From: Bosea sp. 124
GTDB lineage: Bacteria; Pseudomonadota; Alphaproteobacteria; Rhizobiales; Beijerinckiaceae
Assembly (NCBI RefSeq): GCF_003046175.1
Contig: NZ_PZZM01000001.1
Location: 3,799,001 to 3,863,000 of the forward strand
Direction of reading: 5' to 3'
Length of the DNA stretch: 64,000 nt
In this document: piece after piece, positions 20,220 through 29,771 of the stretch
How positions within the stretch are numbered: position 1 is the stretch's first letter
Layout: each line of letters begins with the position of its first letter
Position numbers and translations under genes: made by a program
Notes under the pieces: generated by a model
Told to the model about the DNA's origin: nothing
What the model saw: the letters and a program-made list of their open reading frames with translations, nothing else
The model's database searches: none

Positions 20220-21614
20220 ATGACCGTCAATTCGCTCGAAGCCCTCGACCGCTTGCACTGGGTCCACCCGGTCGCCAACTGGGCCGGCCACGAGAACCGC
20301 GGTGTGACCATCATGAAGTCGGCCAAGGGCGCCTTCATCACCGATGCCGACGGGCATGAACTGATCGACGGTTTCGCCGGCCTTTGGTGCGTCAATGTCG
20401 GCTATGGCCATGAGAGCATCGTCGAGGCGGCGGCGGCGCAGATGCGCGAGCTGCCCTATGCCACCGGCTATTTCTCCTTCGGCAGCGAGCCGACGATCCG
20501 GCTTGCCGCCAAGCTCGCCGAGATCACGCCCGGTGACCTCAACCACATCTATTTCTCGCTGGGCGGCTCGGACGCCATCGACGGCGCGCTGCGCCTGATC
20601 CAGTTCTACTACAACGTTACCGGACGGCCGACGAAGAAGGCGATCATCTCGCTGGAGCGCGGCTATCACGGGTCGAGCTCGACGGGCGCAGGCGTCACTG
20701 CCCTGCCGGCCTTCCACGCCAATTTCGACTTTCCGAGCCATGTCCAGCACTACGTCGCGGCCCCTTACGCCTATCGCAACCCGACCGGGTCCGACGATGC
20801 GGCGGTGATCGCGGCGAGCGTCGCGTCGCTGCGCGCCAAGGTCGAGGAACTCGGTGCCGACAATGTCGCCGCCTTCTTCTGCGAACCGATCGTCGGCTCC
20901 GGCGGCGTCATCGTGCCGCCGCGCGGCTGGCTCAAGGCAATGCGCGAGACGGCCGCCGAACTCGACATCCTTTTCCTGGCTGACGAGGTCATCACGGGTT
21001 TCGGCCGCACCGGGCCGATGTTCGCCTGCGAGGGGGAGGGCGTGGTGCCCGACATGATGACGATGGCCAAGGGGCTGACCTCGGGCTATGCGCCCATGGG
21101 CGCGCTCGCGATCGGCGAGAAGGTCTATCGCGGCATCAAGGACAATGCTCCCGATGGCGGGCCGGTGGGCCATGGCCAGACCTATTCCGGACATCCGGTT
21201 TCGGCCGCCGTCGCGCTGGAGGTGCTCAGGCTCTATGACGAGGGCGGTATCCTCGCCAACGGACAGCGCGTCGGAGCCTATTTCGAAAAGAAGCTTGCGA
21301 CTTTAGCCGACCACCCGCTTGTCGGCGAAGTCCGGGCACGCGGCCTGCTCGCCGGTGTCGAACTCGTCGCCGACAAGGCGAGCCGCGAGAAATTCCCGCG
21401 CAGCGTGAAGCTCGCCGACCATCTCTTCGCGCGGGGCTATGCTAATGGCGTGATCTTCCGCGCTTTTGCCGACGACATCATCGGGCTTGCGCCGCCGCTA
21501 TGCTGCAGCGAGAGCGAGATCGACCTGATCGTCTCGCGGCTGCGCCTGACGCTCGACGAGATGCTCGCGCTGCCTCAGGTCCAGGCCGCGCTGGCGACAG
21601 CCAAGGCGGCGTGA
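20220..21614 (+). CDS. Class III omega-aminotransferase
   Basis: A 464-residue PLP enzyme that moves an amino group from the end of an amine or omega-amino acid to a keto acid such as pyruvate. The cofactor aspartate is in DILFLADEVITGFGRTG and the PLP lysine in MTMAKGLTSGYAPMGAL. The N-terminal LHWVHPVANWAGHE and GFAGLWCVNVGYGH match the putrescine/beta-alanine:pyruvate group. Together with the FAD amine oxidases and the polyamine-type importer nearby, polyamine or related amine breakdown is likely. AGGAG lies about 13 bases before the ATG. Confidence 0.92.
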   Translation: MTVNSLEALDRLHWVHPVANWAGHENRGVTIMKSAKGAFITDADGHELIDGFAGLWCVNVGYGHESIVEAAAAQMRELPYATGYFSFGSEPTIRLAAKLAEITPGDLNHIYFSLGGSDAIDGALRLIQFYYNVTGRPTKKAIISLERGYHGSSSTGAGVTALPAFHANFDFPSHVQHYVAAPYAYRNPTGSDDAAVIAASVASLRAKVEELGADNVAAFFCEPIVGSGGVIVPPRGWLKAMRETAAELDILFLADEVITGFGRTGPMFACEGEGVVPDMMTMAKGLTSGYAPMGALAIGEKVYRGIKDNAPDGGPVGHGQTYSGHPVSAAVALEVLRLYDEGGILANGQRVGAYFEKKLATLADHPLVGEVRARGLLAGVELVADKASREKFPRSVKLADHLFARGYANGVIFRAFADDIIGLAPPLCCSESEIDLIVSRLRLTLDEMLALPQVQAALATAKAA

Positions 21615-21724
21615 CGGCGGCGTGATCCTTGCTTTGCCTGGAGCGGCGAACCGTCTAGGTTCCCGCTGTCGCTGCGGCATGCCGTCATGCCGGGGGCGGC
21701 AGGCGTTGGGGTGAGGCTTTCGTC

Positions 21725-22213
21725 GTGACACCGGGCGTGCGGCTCGACCGCATCGACATGAAAATCCTGATCGAGCTGCAGAACAACGGCAGGGTGACCA
21801 ATGTCACCCTGGCCGATGCGGTCGGCCTGTCGCCGAGCCCCTGCCTGCTCAGGGTCAAGCGGCTCGAGCAGGCGGGATTCATTTCCGGCTATGGCGCGAC
21901 GATCAACCTGCAGAAACTCGGGGAGACGATCACCGTCTTCACTGAGGTCACGCTTGCCGACCACACCAAGGAGTATTTCATCCGCTTCGAGACGGCGCTG
22001 CGTCGGGTCGACGAGGTGGTGGAGTGCCATATGGTCAGCGGGGGCTACGATTATCTGATCAAGTTCGTGACGCGCGGTTTGACCCATTACCAGTCGCTGA
22101 TCGAGACGCTGCTCGACCGCAACATCGGCATCTCGAAATATTTCAGCTACGTCGTGATCAAGTCGCCGATCCAGAAGCCGGGCTACCCGCTGCCGGTGCT
22201 GTTCGACGTCTGA
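21725..22213 (+). CDS. Lrp/AsnC-family regulator
   Basis: A 162-residue amino-acid-responsive regulator. The helix-turn-helix is RLDRIDMKILIELQNNGRVT through VGLSPSPCLLRVKRLE, followed by an RAM ligand domain containing VVECHMVSGGYDYLIKFVT. It begins with GTG. It lies 110 bases after the aminotransferase on the same strand, a usual arrangement for a local regulator of amine catabolism. Confidence 0.92.
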   Translation: MTPGVRLDRIDMKILIELQNNGRVTNVTLADAVGLSPSPCLLRVKRLEQAGFISGYGATINLQKLGETITVFTEVTLADHTKEYFIRFETALRRVDEVVECHMVSGGYDYLIKFVTRGLTHYQSLIETLLDRNIGISKYFSYVVIKSPIQKPGYPLPVLFDV

Positions 22214-22362
22214 AACCATCTGGAAACGCTGCTGCGGCGGCTGTCTGACGCGACCCTCTGCGCTTCCGGTGCTCACTTCCCGATCTCTGCTACGCTCCGC
22301 TTCTCGAAAACCACGCCAGCCGACTCTTCGCAGCGCGTTTCGAGACGGTGTCCAAAGAGCCT

Positions 22363-23253
22363 TCAGCCCAGCGCTTGCGTTGCGAGCCCGAAGGTCCGGG
22401 CGGTGCCCAGCGCGTCGTGATGGTGGCCGCGGATCATCGGCGTGACCGAATCGAAGATCGTCATGCCGCAGGATTCGAGGAAGCCGCCGAAGCGGCCCTG
22501 CTCCTGGGCCGTATCGACGCGCAGGAAACTGCCCTGATGAACTTCGACATGCGGGGCGACCAGCGCCACCGCCATGTCGTCATCCTCGGCCACGATCGGA
22601 CCGACGACATGGCCGCGCCCGAACGGGCGGCAGAGCGCGAAGCCGACGATCTCGCCATTGCGCTCGACGACGGTCCCGACCGATGACGCCAGCAGCGCCG
22701 CGATGACGCGGTCGCGGTTGGCGCCATAGGCGCTGGCGTCGAGGCGTATGAGCGCGTCAAGATCGCCTGAGATGACGGGGCGGAGCCCGGGTATCGCGGG
22801 AGCGGGCGAGGGCAGCGCCACGGTCCGTCCCTGATGCTGGAAGATCCGGCCGACCGGCTCGAAGCCGAGCGAGCGATACAGGCGATAGCCGGCTTGGGTC
22901 GCGCTGAGGCGCAGGTCGCGGTCACCGGACTGCTCGAAAATCGCGTCCATCAGTTGCCGGCCGGCCCCCTGCGCCTGCAGGCGCGGCGAGGTGATGACCA
23001 TGCCCACCGTCGCGAAGCTCTCGCCGAAGGGCCACCACATTGCAGATCCGAGCGCACGGCCGATCGTGTCGCAGGCGACGAAACCCTGGCCGACGCTCAT
23101 GATCAGGCGCCAGTCCTCGGGACGATGCGGCCAGCCGACGCTGATCGACAATTGGTGCATCTGGCCGAGATCGGCGTTGCCCATCGGCCGGATGTCGATT
23201 TCGTAGCCGAGCCGGCGCTTTGCCGTTCTGTAAGCCAAGGCGTCGGGCCTCAT
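22363..23253 (-). CDS. GNAT acetyltransferase, paralog of the 17.7-kb gene
   Basis: A 296-residue two-domain GNAT protein. VGMVITSPRLQAQGAGRQLM is the acetyl-CoA loop, YRLYRSLGFEPVGRIFQHQG the second motif, and the C terminus ends TQALG. It shares several blocks with the protein at 17729-18589. The start is uncertain: the ATG at 23253 is used, but the frame is open to 23337 with further ATGs at 23319 and upstream. It is divergent from the FAD oxidoreductase at 23440 across an AT-rich spacer. Confidence 0.85.
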   Translation of the reverse strand: MRPDALAYRTAKRRLGYEIDIRPMGNADLGQMHQLSISVGWPHRPEDWRLIMSVGQGFVACDTIGRALGSAMWWPFGESFATVGMVITSPRLQAQGAGRQLMDAIFEQSGDRDLRLSATQAGYRLYRSLGFEPVGRIFQHQGRTVALPSPAPAIPGLRPVISGDLDALIRLDASAYGANRDRVIAALLASSVGTVVERNGEIVGFALCRPFGRGHVVGPIVAEDDDMAVALVAPHVEVHQGSFLRVDTAQEQGRFGGFLESCGMTIFDSVTPMIRGHHHDALGTARTFGLATQALG

Positions 23254-23439
23254 GCGGAATGATCGCAGAGTATAGGGGCGCCGGGCCCGTTCGAGAATAG
23301 CATAATTCATACAATACATGGGCTTAGGATGGTGCAAGCTGCGCGGTCGAAGCCCTTCGGCGTTTCGCTTCCGCGCTGCCCGCGTCGAAGCGAGGCCGCC
23401 GATTGTCCCGCATCAGCCGACGCCGAGGCCGCCCCAGCG

Positions 23440-24717
23440 ATGAAGCTCGAACCCTATTGGCTGGCCTCCGCGCCGCGCTTTTCCTCCGGCTCCTCCGCGC
23501 CGGTCGCGGGCAAGGTCGATGTCGCGATCGTCGGCGGCGGCTTCACCGGATTGTCGGCCGCGCTGGCGTTGGCGAAGGCCGGAGCGAGCGTCGCCGTGCT
23601 GGAGGCCGGGCGTGTCGTCGGCGAAGCGTCCGGTCGCAATGGCGGGCATTGCAATAACGGTCTCGCGCATGATCTCGGTGGGCTGGCCGCCAGCATCGGC
23701 ATCGAGCGGGCCGGCGCGCTCTACCGGGCCTTCGATGCCGGCGTCGACACGGTCGAGGCCCTGGTCGCCAGCGAAGGCATCGATTGCGATTTCACCCGCA
23801 CCGGCAAGATCAAGCTTGCCGCCAAGCCCGGCCATTTCGCCAAGCTGGAGAAGAGCGCGGAGCTGCTGCAGGCGACGGTCGAGCCCGATCTGGTCGTGGT
23901 GCGGCCCGGCGATACCCGCAGCGAGATCGGCTCGGACGGCTTCCATGGCGGGCTCGTTTTTCCGCGCAGCGCCCATATGCATATGGGCCGCTTCGGCGTC
24001 GGCCTGGCCGATGCCGCGGCGCGGGCCGGTGCCGCGATCCATGAGGATGCAGCCGTGACCGGGCTGGCGCGTCTGAACGGGCAGGCGCATCGCGTCGTCA
24101 CGGCACGCGGCACGCTGGAGGCCAAACAGGTGCTGCTGGCGACAGGCGCCTCGCGGCAGGGACCTTTCGCCTGGCTGCGCCGGCGGATCGTGCCGGTCGG
24201 CAGCTTCATCATCGCGACCGAGCCGCTCTCAGTGGAGCGCGCGGCCTCGATCATGCCGACGCGGCGTACCGCGACCACGACGATGAATATCGGCAACTAC
24301 TTCCGGCTGACGCCTGACAACCGGCTGATCTTCGGCGGGCGGGCCCGCTTCGCGCTGTCGAGCCCGACGTCGGATGCCAGGAGCGGCGCGATCCTGCTGG
24401 CGCGGATGCTGGAGCTGTTTCCGCAATTGGCGGGCGTGGGCATCGACTACTGCTGGGGTGGGCTGGTCGACATGACCTCGGACCGCCTGCCGCGCGCCGG
24501 CGAGCGCGACGGTGTTTTCTACGCTCTGGGCTATAGCGGCCACGGCACGCAGATGTCGGTGCATATGGGGCAGATCATGGCGCGCGTGATGGGCGGCGAC
24601 GTGGGGGCAAACCCCCTGGCCGGGCTCGACTGGCCGGTGGTACCCGGCCATTTCGGCCCGCCCTGGTTCCTGCCGCTCGTGGGCCTGTACTACCGCTATC
24701 AGGATTGGCGGCACTGA
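23440..24717 (+). CDS. FAD-dependent amine oxidoreductase (PuuB-like)
   Basis: A 425-residue flavoprotein of the DAO family. The dinucleotide-binding motif DVAIVGGGFTGLSAALALAK and the SGRNGGHCNNG segment are those of gamma-glutamylputrescine oxidase-like enzymes; the C terminus has YALGYSGHGTQMSVHMG, the FAD-closing motif. It should oxidise an amine to imine/aldehyde with release of peroxide or electrons to a carrier. The ATG at 23440 is inside a frame open from 23329. It is convergent with the importer operon, separated by a palindromic repeat. Confidence 0.88.
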   Translation: MKLEPYWLASAPRFSSGSSAPVAGKVDVAIVGGGFTGLSAALALAKAGASVAVLEAGRVVGEASGRNGGHCNNGLAHDLGGLAASIGIERAGALYRAFDAGVDTVEALVASEGIDCDFTRTGKIKLAAKPGHFAKLEKSAELLQATVEPDLVVVRPGDTRSEIGSDGFHGGLVFPRSAHMHMGRFGVGLADAAARAGAAIHEDAAVTGLARLNGQAHRVVTARGTLEAKQVLLATGASRQGPFAWLRRRIVPVGSFIIATEPLSVERAASIMPTRRTATTTMNIGNYFRLTPDNRLIFGGRARFALSSPTSDARSGAILLARMLELFPQLAGVGIDYCWGGLVDMTSDRLPRAGERDGVFYALGYSGHGTQMSVHMGQIMARVMGGDVGANPLAGLDWPVVPGHFGPPWFLPLVGLYYRYQDWRH

Positions 24718-24731
24718 GGAGATACTCTCGC

Positions 24732-24839
24732 CGTCATTCTCGGGCGTAGCGAAGCGAAGACCCGAGAATCTCGCGACGAGAAGGCGCCGGCCCGCGCCCG
24801 AATCTGGAAGAGATGCTCGGGTCAAGCCCGAGCATGACG
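24732..24839. repeat. Dispersed palindromic repeat, family A
   Basis: The unit is bounded by CGTCAT and ATGACG and holds two hairpins: ATTCTCGGG / CCCGAGAAT and ATGCTCGGG / CCCGAGCAT. It is the same module as at 26508-26584 and 50271-50383, here in inverted orientation. It fills the gap between convergent genes and may end transcription from both sides. Confidence 0.85.
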
Positions 24840-24847
24840 CGCGGTTC

Positions 24848-25636
24848 TCAGGTCACCGCCTTCTTCTGCCCGCTGGTCGCCAGCAGCACGAGGATGAAGG
24901 ACGCCGCCGTCAGCAGGGTCGAGATCGAGGCGATGGTCGGGTCGATCTCGTCGCGGAGCGCGGTGAACATGCGCTTGGTCAGGGTCTGGTACTGCCCGCC
25001 CGAGATAAAGAGCGCAATGATCGTCTCGTCGATCGCGGAGATGAAGGCGAAGATGCCGCCAGCGAAGACACTGGCCTTGATCTGCGGCAGCGTCACGGTG
25101 AGGAAGGCGCGGAAGCGGTTCATGCCGAGGCTGCGCGCCACCATCTCCTGCGTCTTGTCGAAGCTCTGCAACCCGGCGACGACCGAAGTGATGACATAGG
25201 GCAGGCCGAGCATGACATTGGCCAGCACGAGCCCGGTCAGCGTCTGGATCAGGCCAAGCTTGGCGTAGATGAAGAAGATGCCGATCGCGATGATGATGAT
25301 CGGCACGATAAGCGGCAGCATCAGCATCATGTGCAGCGAGCGCATCAGCTTCGTCTGCGAGTTGCTGATGGCATAGGCGGCAGCCGTCCCCAGCGGGGTC
25401 GCGACGATGACGGTCAGGAGGCCGATCAGCGCGCTCATCCGCGTCGCCTGCATCCAGTTGGGATTGCCGAAGAACTCGGCATACCACCGCAAAGACAGCG
25501 CCGGCGGCGGGAAGGTCAGGAAGCGCGTCGCCGAGAACGACATCGGCACGATGATCAGCAGCGGCAGGATCAGATAGATCAGCACGAGGCCGACGAAGGC
25601 GCCAAAGAGCAGGCGGGGGAGAAGCGGCTGTTTCAT
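24848..25636 (-). CDS. ABC transporter permease, PotC/PotI type
   Basis: A 262-residue inner-membrane permease with six predicted helices. The EAA-like loop is MVARSLGMNRFRAFLTVTLP. It is the second permease of a polyamine-type importer. Its ATG overlaps the stop of the first permease gene (ATGA), showing coupled translation. The frame is open upstream to 25741 within the previous gene, which is not used. Confidence 0.92.
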   Translation of the reverse strand: MKQPLLPRLLFGAFVGLVLIYLILPLLIIVPMSFSATRFLTFPPPALSLRWYAEFFGNPNWMQATRMSALIGLLTVIVATPLGTAAAYAISNSQTKLMRSLHMMLMLPLIVPIIIIAIGIFFIYAKLGLIQTLTGLVLANVMLGLPYVITSVVAGLQSFDKTQEMVARSLGMNRFRAFLTVTLPQIKASVFAGGIFAFISAIDETIIALFISGGQYQTLTKRMFTALRDEIDPTIASISTLLTAASFILVLLATSGQKKAVT

Positions 25637-26496
25637 TTCTGGCCCAGCATCTTGTCGAGCGGGATGATCCGGCCGACAGCCAGGAAGATCGCGAGCACCG
25701 CGACCAGCAGCACGACGCCGACGGCACTCGCCGCACCCCATTGGTTGTAAAGCTCGACGTTCCGGCTCACGACCATCGAGATCATGATGGTGCGGCCGCC
25801 GCCGAGCAGTTCCGGCGTGATGTAGAAGCCGAGCGTCAGCACGAAGACCAGCGTCAGGCCGGCGACGACACCGGGCAGCGACAGCGGCAGGAACACGCGC
25901 AGGAAGGTGTGAAGCGGACCGCCGCCGAGGCTCGCGCCGGCCAGCATCAGCTCGCGCGGGATCTTCTGCATCGTCGAATAGAGCGGCAGCACCATGAAGG
26001 GCAAAAGGATGTGGACGGTCGCGATGACCGTGCCGAGCTCGTTATGGACGAGGGCCAGCGGCTCGCTGATCAGCCCGAAGCGCTCGAGCATCTGGTTGGT
26101 GACGCCGGTGCGCTGCAGCAGCACGAGCCAAGCATAGGCTCGCACCAGCACGCTGGTCCAGAACGGCAGGATGACGAAGCTCAGGATCAGCACGTCCCAG
26201 GGCCGCTTCACATGGGCGGCGGCATAGGCGACGGGGTAGCCTAGGACGAGCGTCAGCACCGTGACCATCAAGGCGATGCGGAAGGTCAGCCCGAAGCTGC
26301 GCCAGTAGATGTCCTCGCTGAAGATGCGGCGGTAGTGCTCCAGCGTGAAGCCGTTTTCATAGACCGACTGCGTCATCAGCCAGCCGACCGGGATCACCAC
26401 AAGGGCGACGATGACGATCACCGCGGGCGAAGCGAGCAGGAGCATCAGCCCCTGTTCGCGGCGCCGGTAGCGGAGGGATGGGTCGATGGCGGTCAT
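25633..26496 (-). CDS. ABC transporter permease, PotB/PotH type
   Basis: A 287-residue permease, first of the pair. N-terminal helix LMLLLASPAVIVIVALVVIP; EAA-like loop MLAGASLGGGPLHTFLRVFLP. Homologous to the spermidine/putrescine permeases. It is separated from the binding-protein gene by a 77-bp palindromic repeat, yet is most likely in the same operon. Confidence 0.92.
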   Translation of the reverse strand: MTAIDPSLRYRRREQGLMLLLASPAVIVIVALVVIPVGWLMTQSVYENGFTLEHYRRIFSEDIYWRSFGLTFRIALMVTVLTLVLGYPVAYAAAHVKRPWDVLILSFVILPFWTSVLVRAYAWLVLLQRTGVTNQMLERFGLISEPLALVHNELGTVIATVHILLPFMVLPLYSTMQKIPRELMLAGASLGGGPLHTFLRVFLPLSLPGVVAGLTLVFVLTLGFYITPELLGGGRTIMISMVVSRNVELYNQWGAASAVGVVLLVAVLAIFLAVGRIIPLDKMLGQK

Positions 26497-26507
26497 GGGG
26501 TCTCTCT

Positions 26508-26584
26508 CGTCATGCTCGGGCTTGAACCGAGCATCTCCTGCAAGAGGTTCTCGGGTCCGCGCGACGCGCGACCCGAGAATGACG
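26508..26584. repeat. Dispersed palindromic repeat, family A, inside a transporter operon
   Basis: Bounded by CGTCAT and ATGACG. Contains ATGCTCGG / CCGAGCAT and a longer hairpin TTCTCGGGTC / GACCCGAGAA. It lies between the binding-protein and permease genes, where such hairpins often protect the upstream mRNA part and allow more binding protein than permease. Confidence 0.85.
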
Positions 26585-26598
26585 TCATGTGTCCTGGC

Positions 26599-27663
26599 TC
26601 ACTTCTGCGCGAAGGAGAGCCAGCGCTTCTCGGCCGCCTCGCCGGCAGCCGAGGTCCACCAGGCATAGGACATCAGGGCCTGGACCTTGGCGTTGGCCGG
26701 CGCGCTCGGCAGCTCGCCGACGCGGGCGGCCGGAATGACGCCGGTGTCATAGGCCTTGGGGTTGGCCGGGCCGTAGTCGATATGCAGGGGCAGGTTGGCC
26801 TGATGCACCGGGTCGACCGCCTCGTTGAGGAACTTGATCGCGGTCGGCAGGTTCGGAGCGCCCTTGAGAACGCAGAGCGAGGTGCTCTGCAGGATGCCCT
26901 GGTTGTAGGTGTAGGCGACCTTGGCGCCTTCCTTCGTCAGCGCGCTGATGCGGCCGTTCCAGGCCATCACCATGTCGACCTCGCCATCGTTGAGGAGCTG
27001 GGCCGACTGGGCGCCGGATGTCCACCACACGGTGATGTGCGGCTTGATCTCCTCGAGCTTCTTGAAGGCGCGGTCCACGTCGAGCGGGTAGAGCTTGTCG
27101 GCGGGCACGCCGTCAGCCATCAGCGCGGCTTCGAGCGTCGCGAGCGGGTGGTTGCGCAGCGAACGCCGGCCCGGAAATTTCTTCACGTCCCAGAAATCGG
27201 CCCAGGTCTTGGGCGCTGCCGCCGCGTCCGGGAACTTCTTCAGGCTGTAGCCCATGACGCTGGAATAGAACTCGTAGGCGACCGAATAGTCGCTGCGATA
27301 CTCAGCCGGCATCGCGGCGGCGTTGGGGATCTTGCTGAAGTCGAGCTTCTCTAGAATGCCCTGCTCGCCGCCGCGCAAGCAGAAATTGGTGGCGACGTCG
27401 ACGACGTCCCAGGTCGGCTTTCCGGTGGCGACCTGCGAGCGCATGATCGGCCAGGCGTCGGGCACGCTGTCCTGGTTGATGGTGATGCCGAGCTTCTTGG
27501 CGCTCGGATCGAGGATCGCGATGGTCTGCGCCTTCTGGTAGGCGCCGCCCTGCGAGACGAACATGATCTGTTCGGCCGCCTGGGCGGAGAGCGGGCTCAG
27601 CAGAGCCAGGGACAGGCCCGCGGCGGCGCAGGCGGTCCGAATGGTCAGGCGTCGTTCTGGCAT
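26599..27663 (-). CDS. ABC transporter periplasmic binding protein, PotD/PotF type
   Basis: A 354-residue extracytoplasmic solute-binding protein (family 1/8 spermidine-putrescine-like). A signal peptide ends near LSAQA-AEQIMFVSQGGAY. Segments WDVVDVATNFCLRGGEQGIL, KTWADFWDVKKFPGRRSLRN and VDMVMAWNGRISAL match the family. Substrate residues cannot be read with certainty; amine or amino-acid-like solutes are likely from the context of amine oxidases. Confidence 0.92.
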   Translation of the reverse strand: MPERRLTIRTACAAAGLSLALLSPLSAQAAEQIMFVSQGGAYQKAQTIAILDPSAKKLGITINQDSVPDAWPIMRSQVATGKPTWDVVDVATNFCLRGGEQGILEKLDFSKIPNAAAMPAEYRSDYSVAYEFYSSVMGYSLKKFPDAAAAPKTWADFWDVKKFPGRRSLRNHPLATLEAALMADGVPADKLYPLDVDRAFKKLEEIKPHITVWWTSGAQSAQLLNDGEVDMVMAWNGRISALTKEGAKVAYTYNQGILQSTSLCVLKGAPNLPTAIKFLNEAVDPVHQANLPLHIDYGPANPKAYDTGVIPAARVGELPSAPANAKVQALMSYAWWTSAAGEAAEKRWLSFAQK

Positions 27664-27701
27664 GTCCTCAATCCCCTGTTGTTGGATCGGATCTTCGAAA
27701 T

Positions 27702-29015
27702 CTACCGTCCGATCGCGTCTAGAAACTGGTACCAGCCGGCGACCATGCGGACGGCCGGCTCTCGAAGCGGGTAAAATGGAACGCGCCGCATGCGGCTGGC
27801 ATCGAGCAGGCCGACATCGGGGCGCTCGCCCCGGGCGAAGGCGTCGAGGTAGCGCCCCATCAGGCTCGACATCGCGACGCCCGCGCCATTGTAGCCCATG
27901 GCCAGCATGACCCGGTCGTCGATGCGCCCGACATGGGGCACGGAGTCGAGCGTCATCGCCACGAGGCCGGACCAGCGATAGGCGAGGGGCACATCGGCGA
28001 CCTGCGGGAAGATGCCGACCATCGCCTTGTGCAGTGCGCGGAACGCGGCCGGCGAATCCGTCTTGCCGAAAGCCCCGCGTCCGCCGAAGACGATGCGGTC
28101 GTCGACCATGCGGAACCAGCGCATCATGCGCTTGGTCTCCGTGTAGGTCCGCCGCGTCGGCATCACGCTGGCAGCAAGATTGGGCGAGAGCTTTTCCGTC
28201 GCGATGATGGCGCTGCGGAACGGAATGAGCGTGCTCTGATAGGCTTTTGTCGCTGGCGTCAGGTCAGAATAGCTGTTGGTGGCGATGATCGCCTGTTTCG
28301 CCCGGACGGTGCCGCCCGGCGTCTCGACCAGCACGCCATCGCCGTCCCGGCGCAGGCGAAGCGCGGGTGTCCCGGCATGGATCGGAATGCCGCGACCGGC
28401 GACGCCTTCGGCGAGGCCATGCAGGTAGTTCAGCGGGTGGATGCCGCCAGAGCCGGCATTGAGAACGCCGCCGACGAAGCCGGCCGAGCCGGTTTCGTCG
28501 CGAACGGCATGCTCGCCCAGCACGGACATGGTGGTGTCGCCCAACTCGCTGCGAAGCCATTCGGCTTCCTTGACGGCATAGGCCAGCGTCTCGTGGTTGT
28601 GGGCTGCCTTGACCTGGCCGGAGCGGGTCAGATTGGCCGCGTCGATGCCATAGGTCGCGACCAGTTCCGAGACGATATCGGTCGCCTCCAGGGCGATATC
28701 GTACATTCTTTTCGCCATCGGCTTGCCGTGGGCGGCGGCAATGGCGGGGAAGGAGATGCGGAATTTCGCGGTGATGACGCCGCCATTGCGGCCGCTCGCG
28801 CCCCAGCCGGGGCGGTTGGCCTCCAGCACGATCGACGACAGGCCGCTCTGCGCGAGATGGTGCGCGGCGGACAGGCCGGTATAGCCGGCGCCGATGATGA
28901 CGACATCGGCCTGCGTGTCGCCTTGCAGCGGCGAAAGCTCGCGCAGCGGCGCAGCCGTCGCGCCCCAGAGCGAGGGCGCTGCCTCCAGAGACTGCCAGGC
29001 AGGGGCGCTGCTCAA
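27702..29015 (-). CDS. FAD-dependent amine oxidoreductase (PuuB-like)
   Basis: A 437-residue DAO-family flavoprotein. DVVIIGAGYTGLSAAHHLAQ binds FAD, SGRNGGVITAKFRI matches PuuB-like enzymes, and LAMGYNGAGVAMSSLMGRYL closes the cofactor site. It is the second enzyme of this type in the window and is inside the importer operon between the HAD gene (4 bases) and the binding protein. It starts with TTG at 29015; no ATG is near. It likely acts on the imported amine. Confidence 0.88.
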   Translation of the reverse strand: MSSAPAWQSLEAAPSLWGATAAPLRELSPLQGDTQADVVIIGAGYTGLSAAHHLAQSGLSSIVLEANRPGWGASGRNGGVITAKFRISFPAIAAAHGKPMAKRMYDIALEATDIVSELVATYGIDAANLTRSGQVKAAHNHETLAYAVKEAEWLRSELGDTTMSVLGEHAVRDETGSAGFVGGVLNAGSGGIHPLNYLHGLAEGVAGRGIPIHAGTPALRLRRDGDGVLVETPGGTVRAKQAIIATNSYSDLTPATKAYQSTLIPFRSAIIATEKLSPNLAASVMPTRRTYTETKRMMRWFRMVDDRIVFGGRGAFGKTDSPAAFRALHKAMVGIFPQVADVPLAYRWSGLVAMTLDSVPHVGRIDDRVMLAMGYNGAGVAMSSLMGRYLDAFARGERPDVGLLDASRMRRVPFYPLREPAVRMVAGWYQFLDAIGR

Positions 29016-29019
29016 CGGT

Positions 29020-29721
29020 TCAAACCCCGGCCTCGACCGCGTCGGCGAGCGCCTTCAGGGTCGGGAAATGGTAGTCCGGCTTGGTGATCTGCGGCACCGC
29101 CGGCGTGCCGCCGAAGCCCTTCTGGCCCTGGCGCCGCTCGATCCAGCAGGTGGTGTAGCCAAGCGACTTGGCGACGCCGATGTCGTGATACTGGCTCTGG
29201 GCGACATGCAGGATCTCTTCCTGCTTGTAGCCATGGGCCGATTGCCGGCCGCGGTTGAAGGCGAAGAACAGCGGGTCGGGCTTGGGATGGATCGCCTCGT
29301 CGGCGGTGACACTATCGTGGAACGGGTTGCCGAGCGTGTGCGCGTAGAAGGTGAAGGTCGAACGGTCGGCATTGGTCATCGCGACCAGCCGGAAATGCTT
29401 GCGCAACCGGGCCAGCGCCGCGACCGAATCCGGGAAGGCCGGATGCTGCAGGATGGCGTACTGGAAGGAGTCGGCGGAGGCCTCGTCGGCGGGCAGACCC
29501 AGTTCCGGGGCGAGGTGGAGGTAGACCCGCTTCATCGCTTCGCTGGAGCGGTCGTAGTTGAGCTCGCGGCCCCTCAGATAAGGCGCGAAGATCTCGTCAT
29601 CGGTCAACTTGGCGGCGGCGGGGCCGCCGATGCGGCGGACCGCGTTCAGGACGCCGGTCTCGAAATCGATCAGCGTGCCGACGACGTCGAATGTGAGAAC
29701 CTTGAAATCGCGGAGGGCCAT
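29020..29721 (-). CDS. HAD-superfamily hydrolase, haloacid dehalogenase type II-like
   Basis: A 233-residue HAD protein. Motif I is LTFDVVGTLIDFE (nucleophile D), motif II LVAMTNADRS, motif III lysine in IHPKPDPLFF. The tyrosine after the nucleophile in true L-2-haloacid dehalogenases (DxYGT) is valine here, so dehalogenation is doubtful and a phosphatase or related role is possible. It is co-directional with the importer ATPase upstream and the FAD enzyme downstream. A second HAD of this type is at 33521. Confidence 0.85.
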   Translation of the reverse strand: MALRDFKVLTFDVVGTLIDFETGVLNAVRRIGGPAAAKLTDDEIFAPYLRGRELNYDRSSEAMKRVYLHLAPELGLPADEASADSFQYAILQHPAFPDSVAALARLRKHFRLVAMTNADRSTFTFYAHTLGNPFHDSVTADEAIHPKPDPLFFAFNRGRQSAHGYKQEEILHVAQSQYHDIGVAKSLGYTTCWIERRQGQKGFGGTPAVPQITKPDYHFPTLKALADAVEAGV

Positions 29722-29771
29722 GATGCGAACTTCTCTTGTGGCTGCGAGTCTGATGTGTTGGGATGATGGGC

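Noticed and set aside
29020..29721. Phosphonatase (PhnX) for aminoethylphosphonate
   Set aside because: It lacks the PhnX cap features as far as I can judge, and motifs fit the type II haloacid dehalogenase group better. No PhnW partner is recognisable with confidence.
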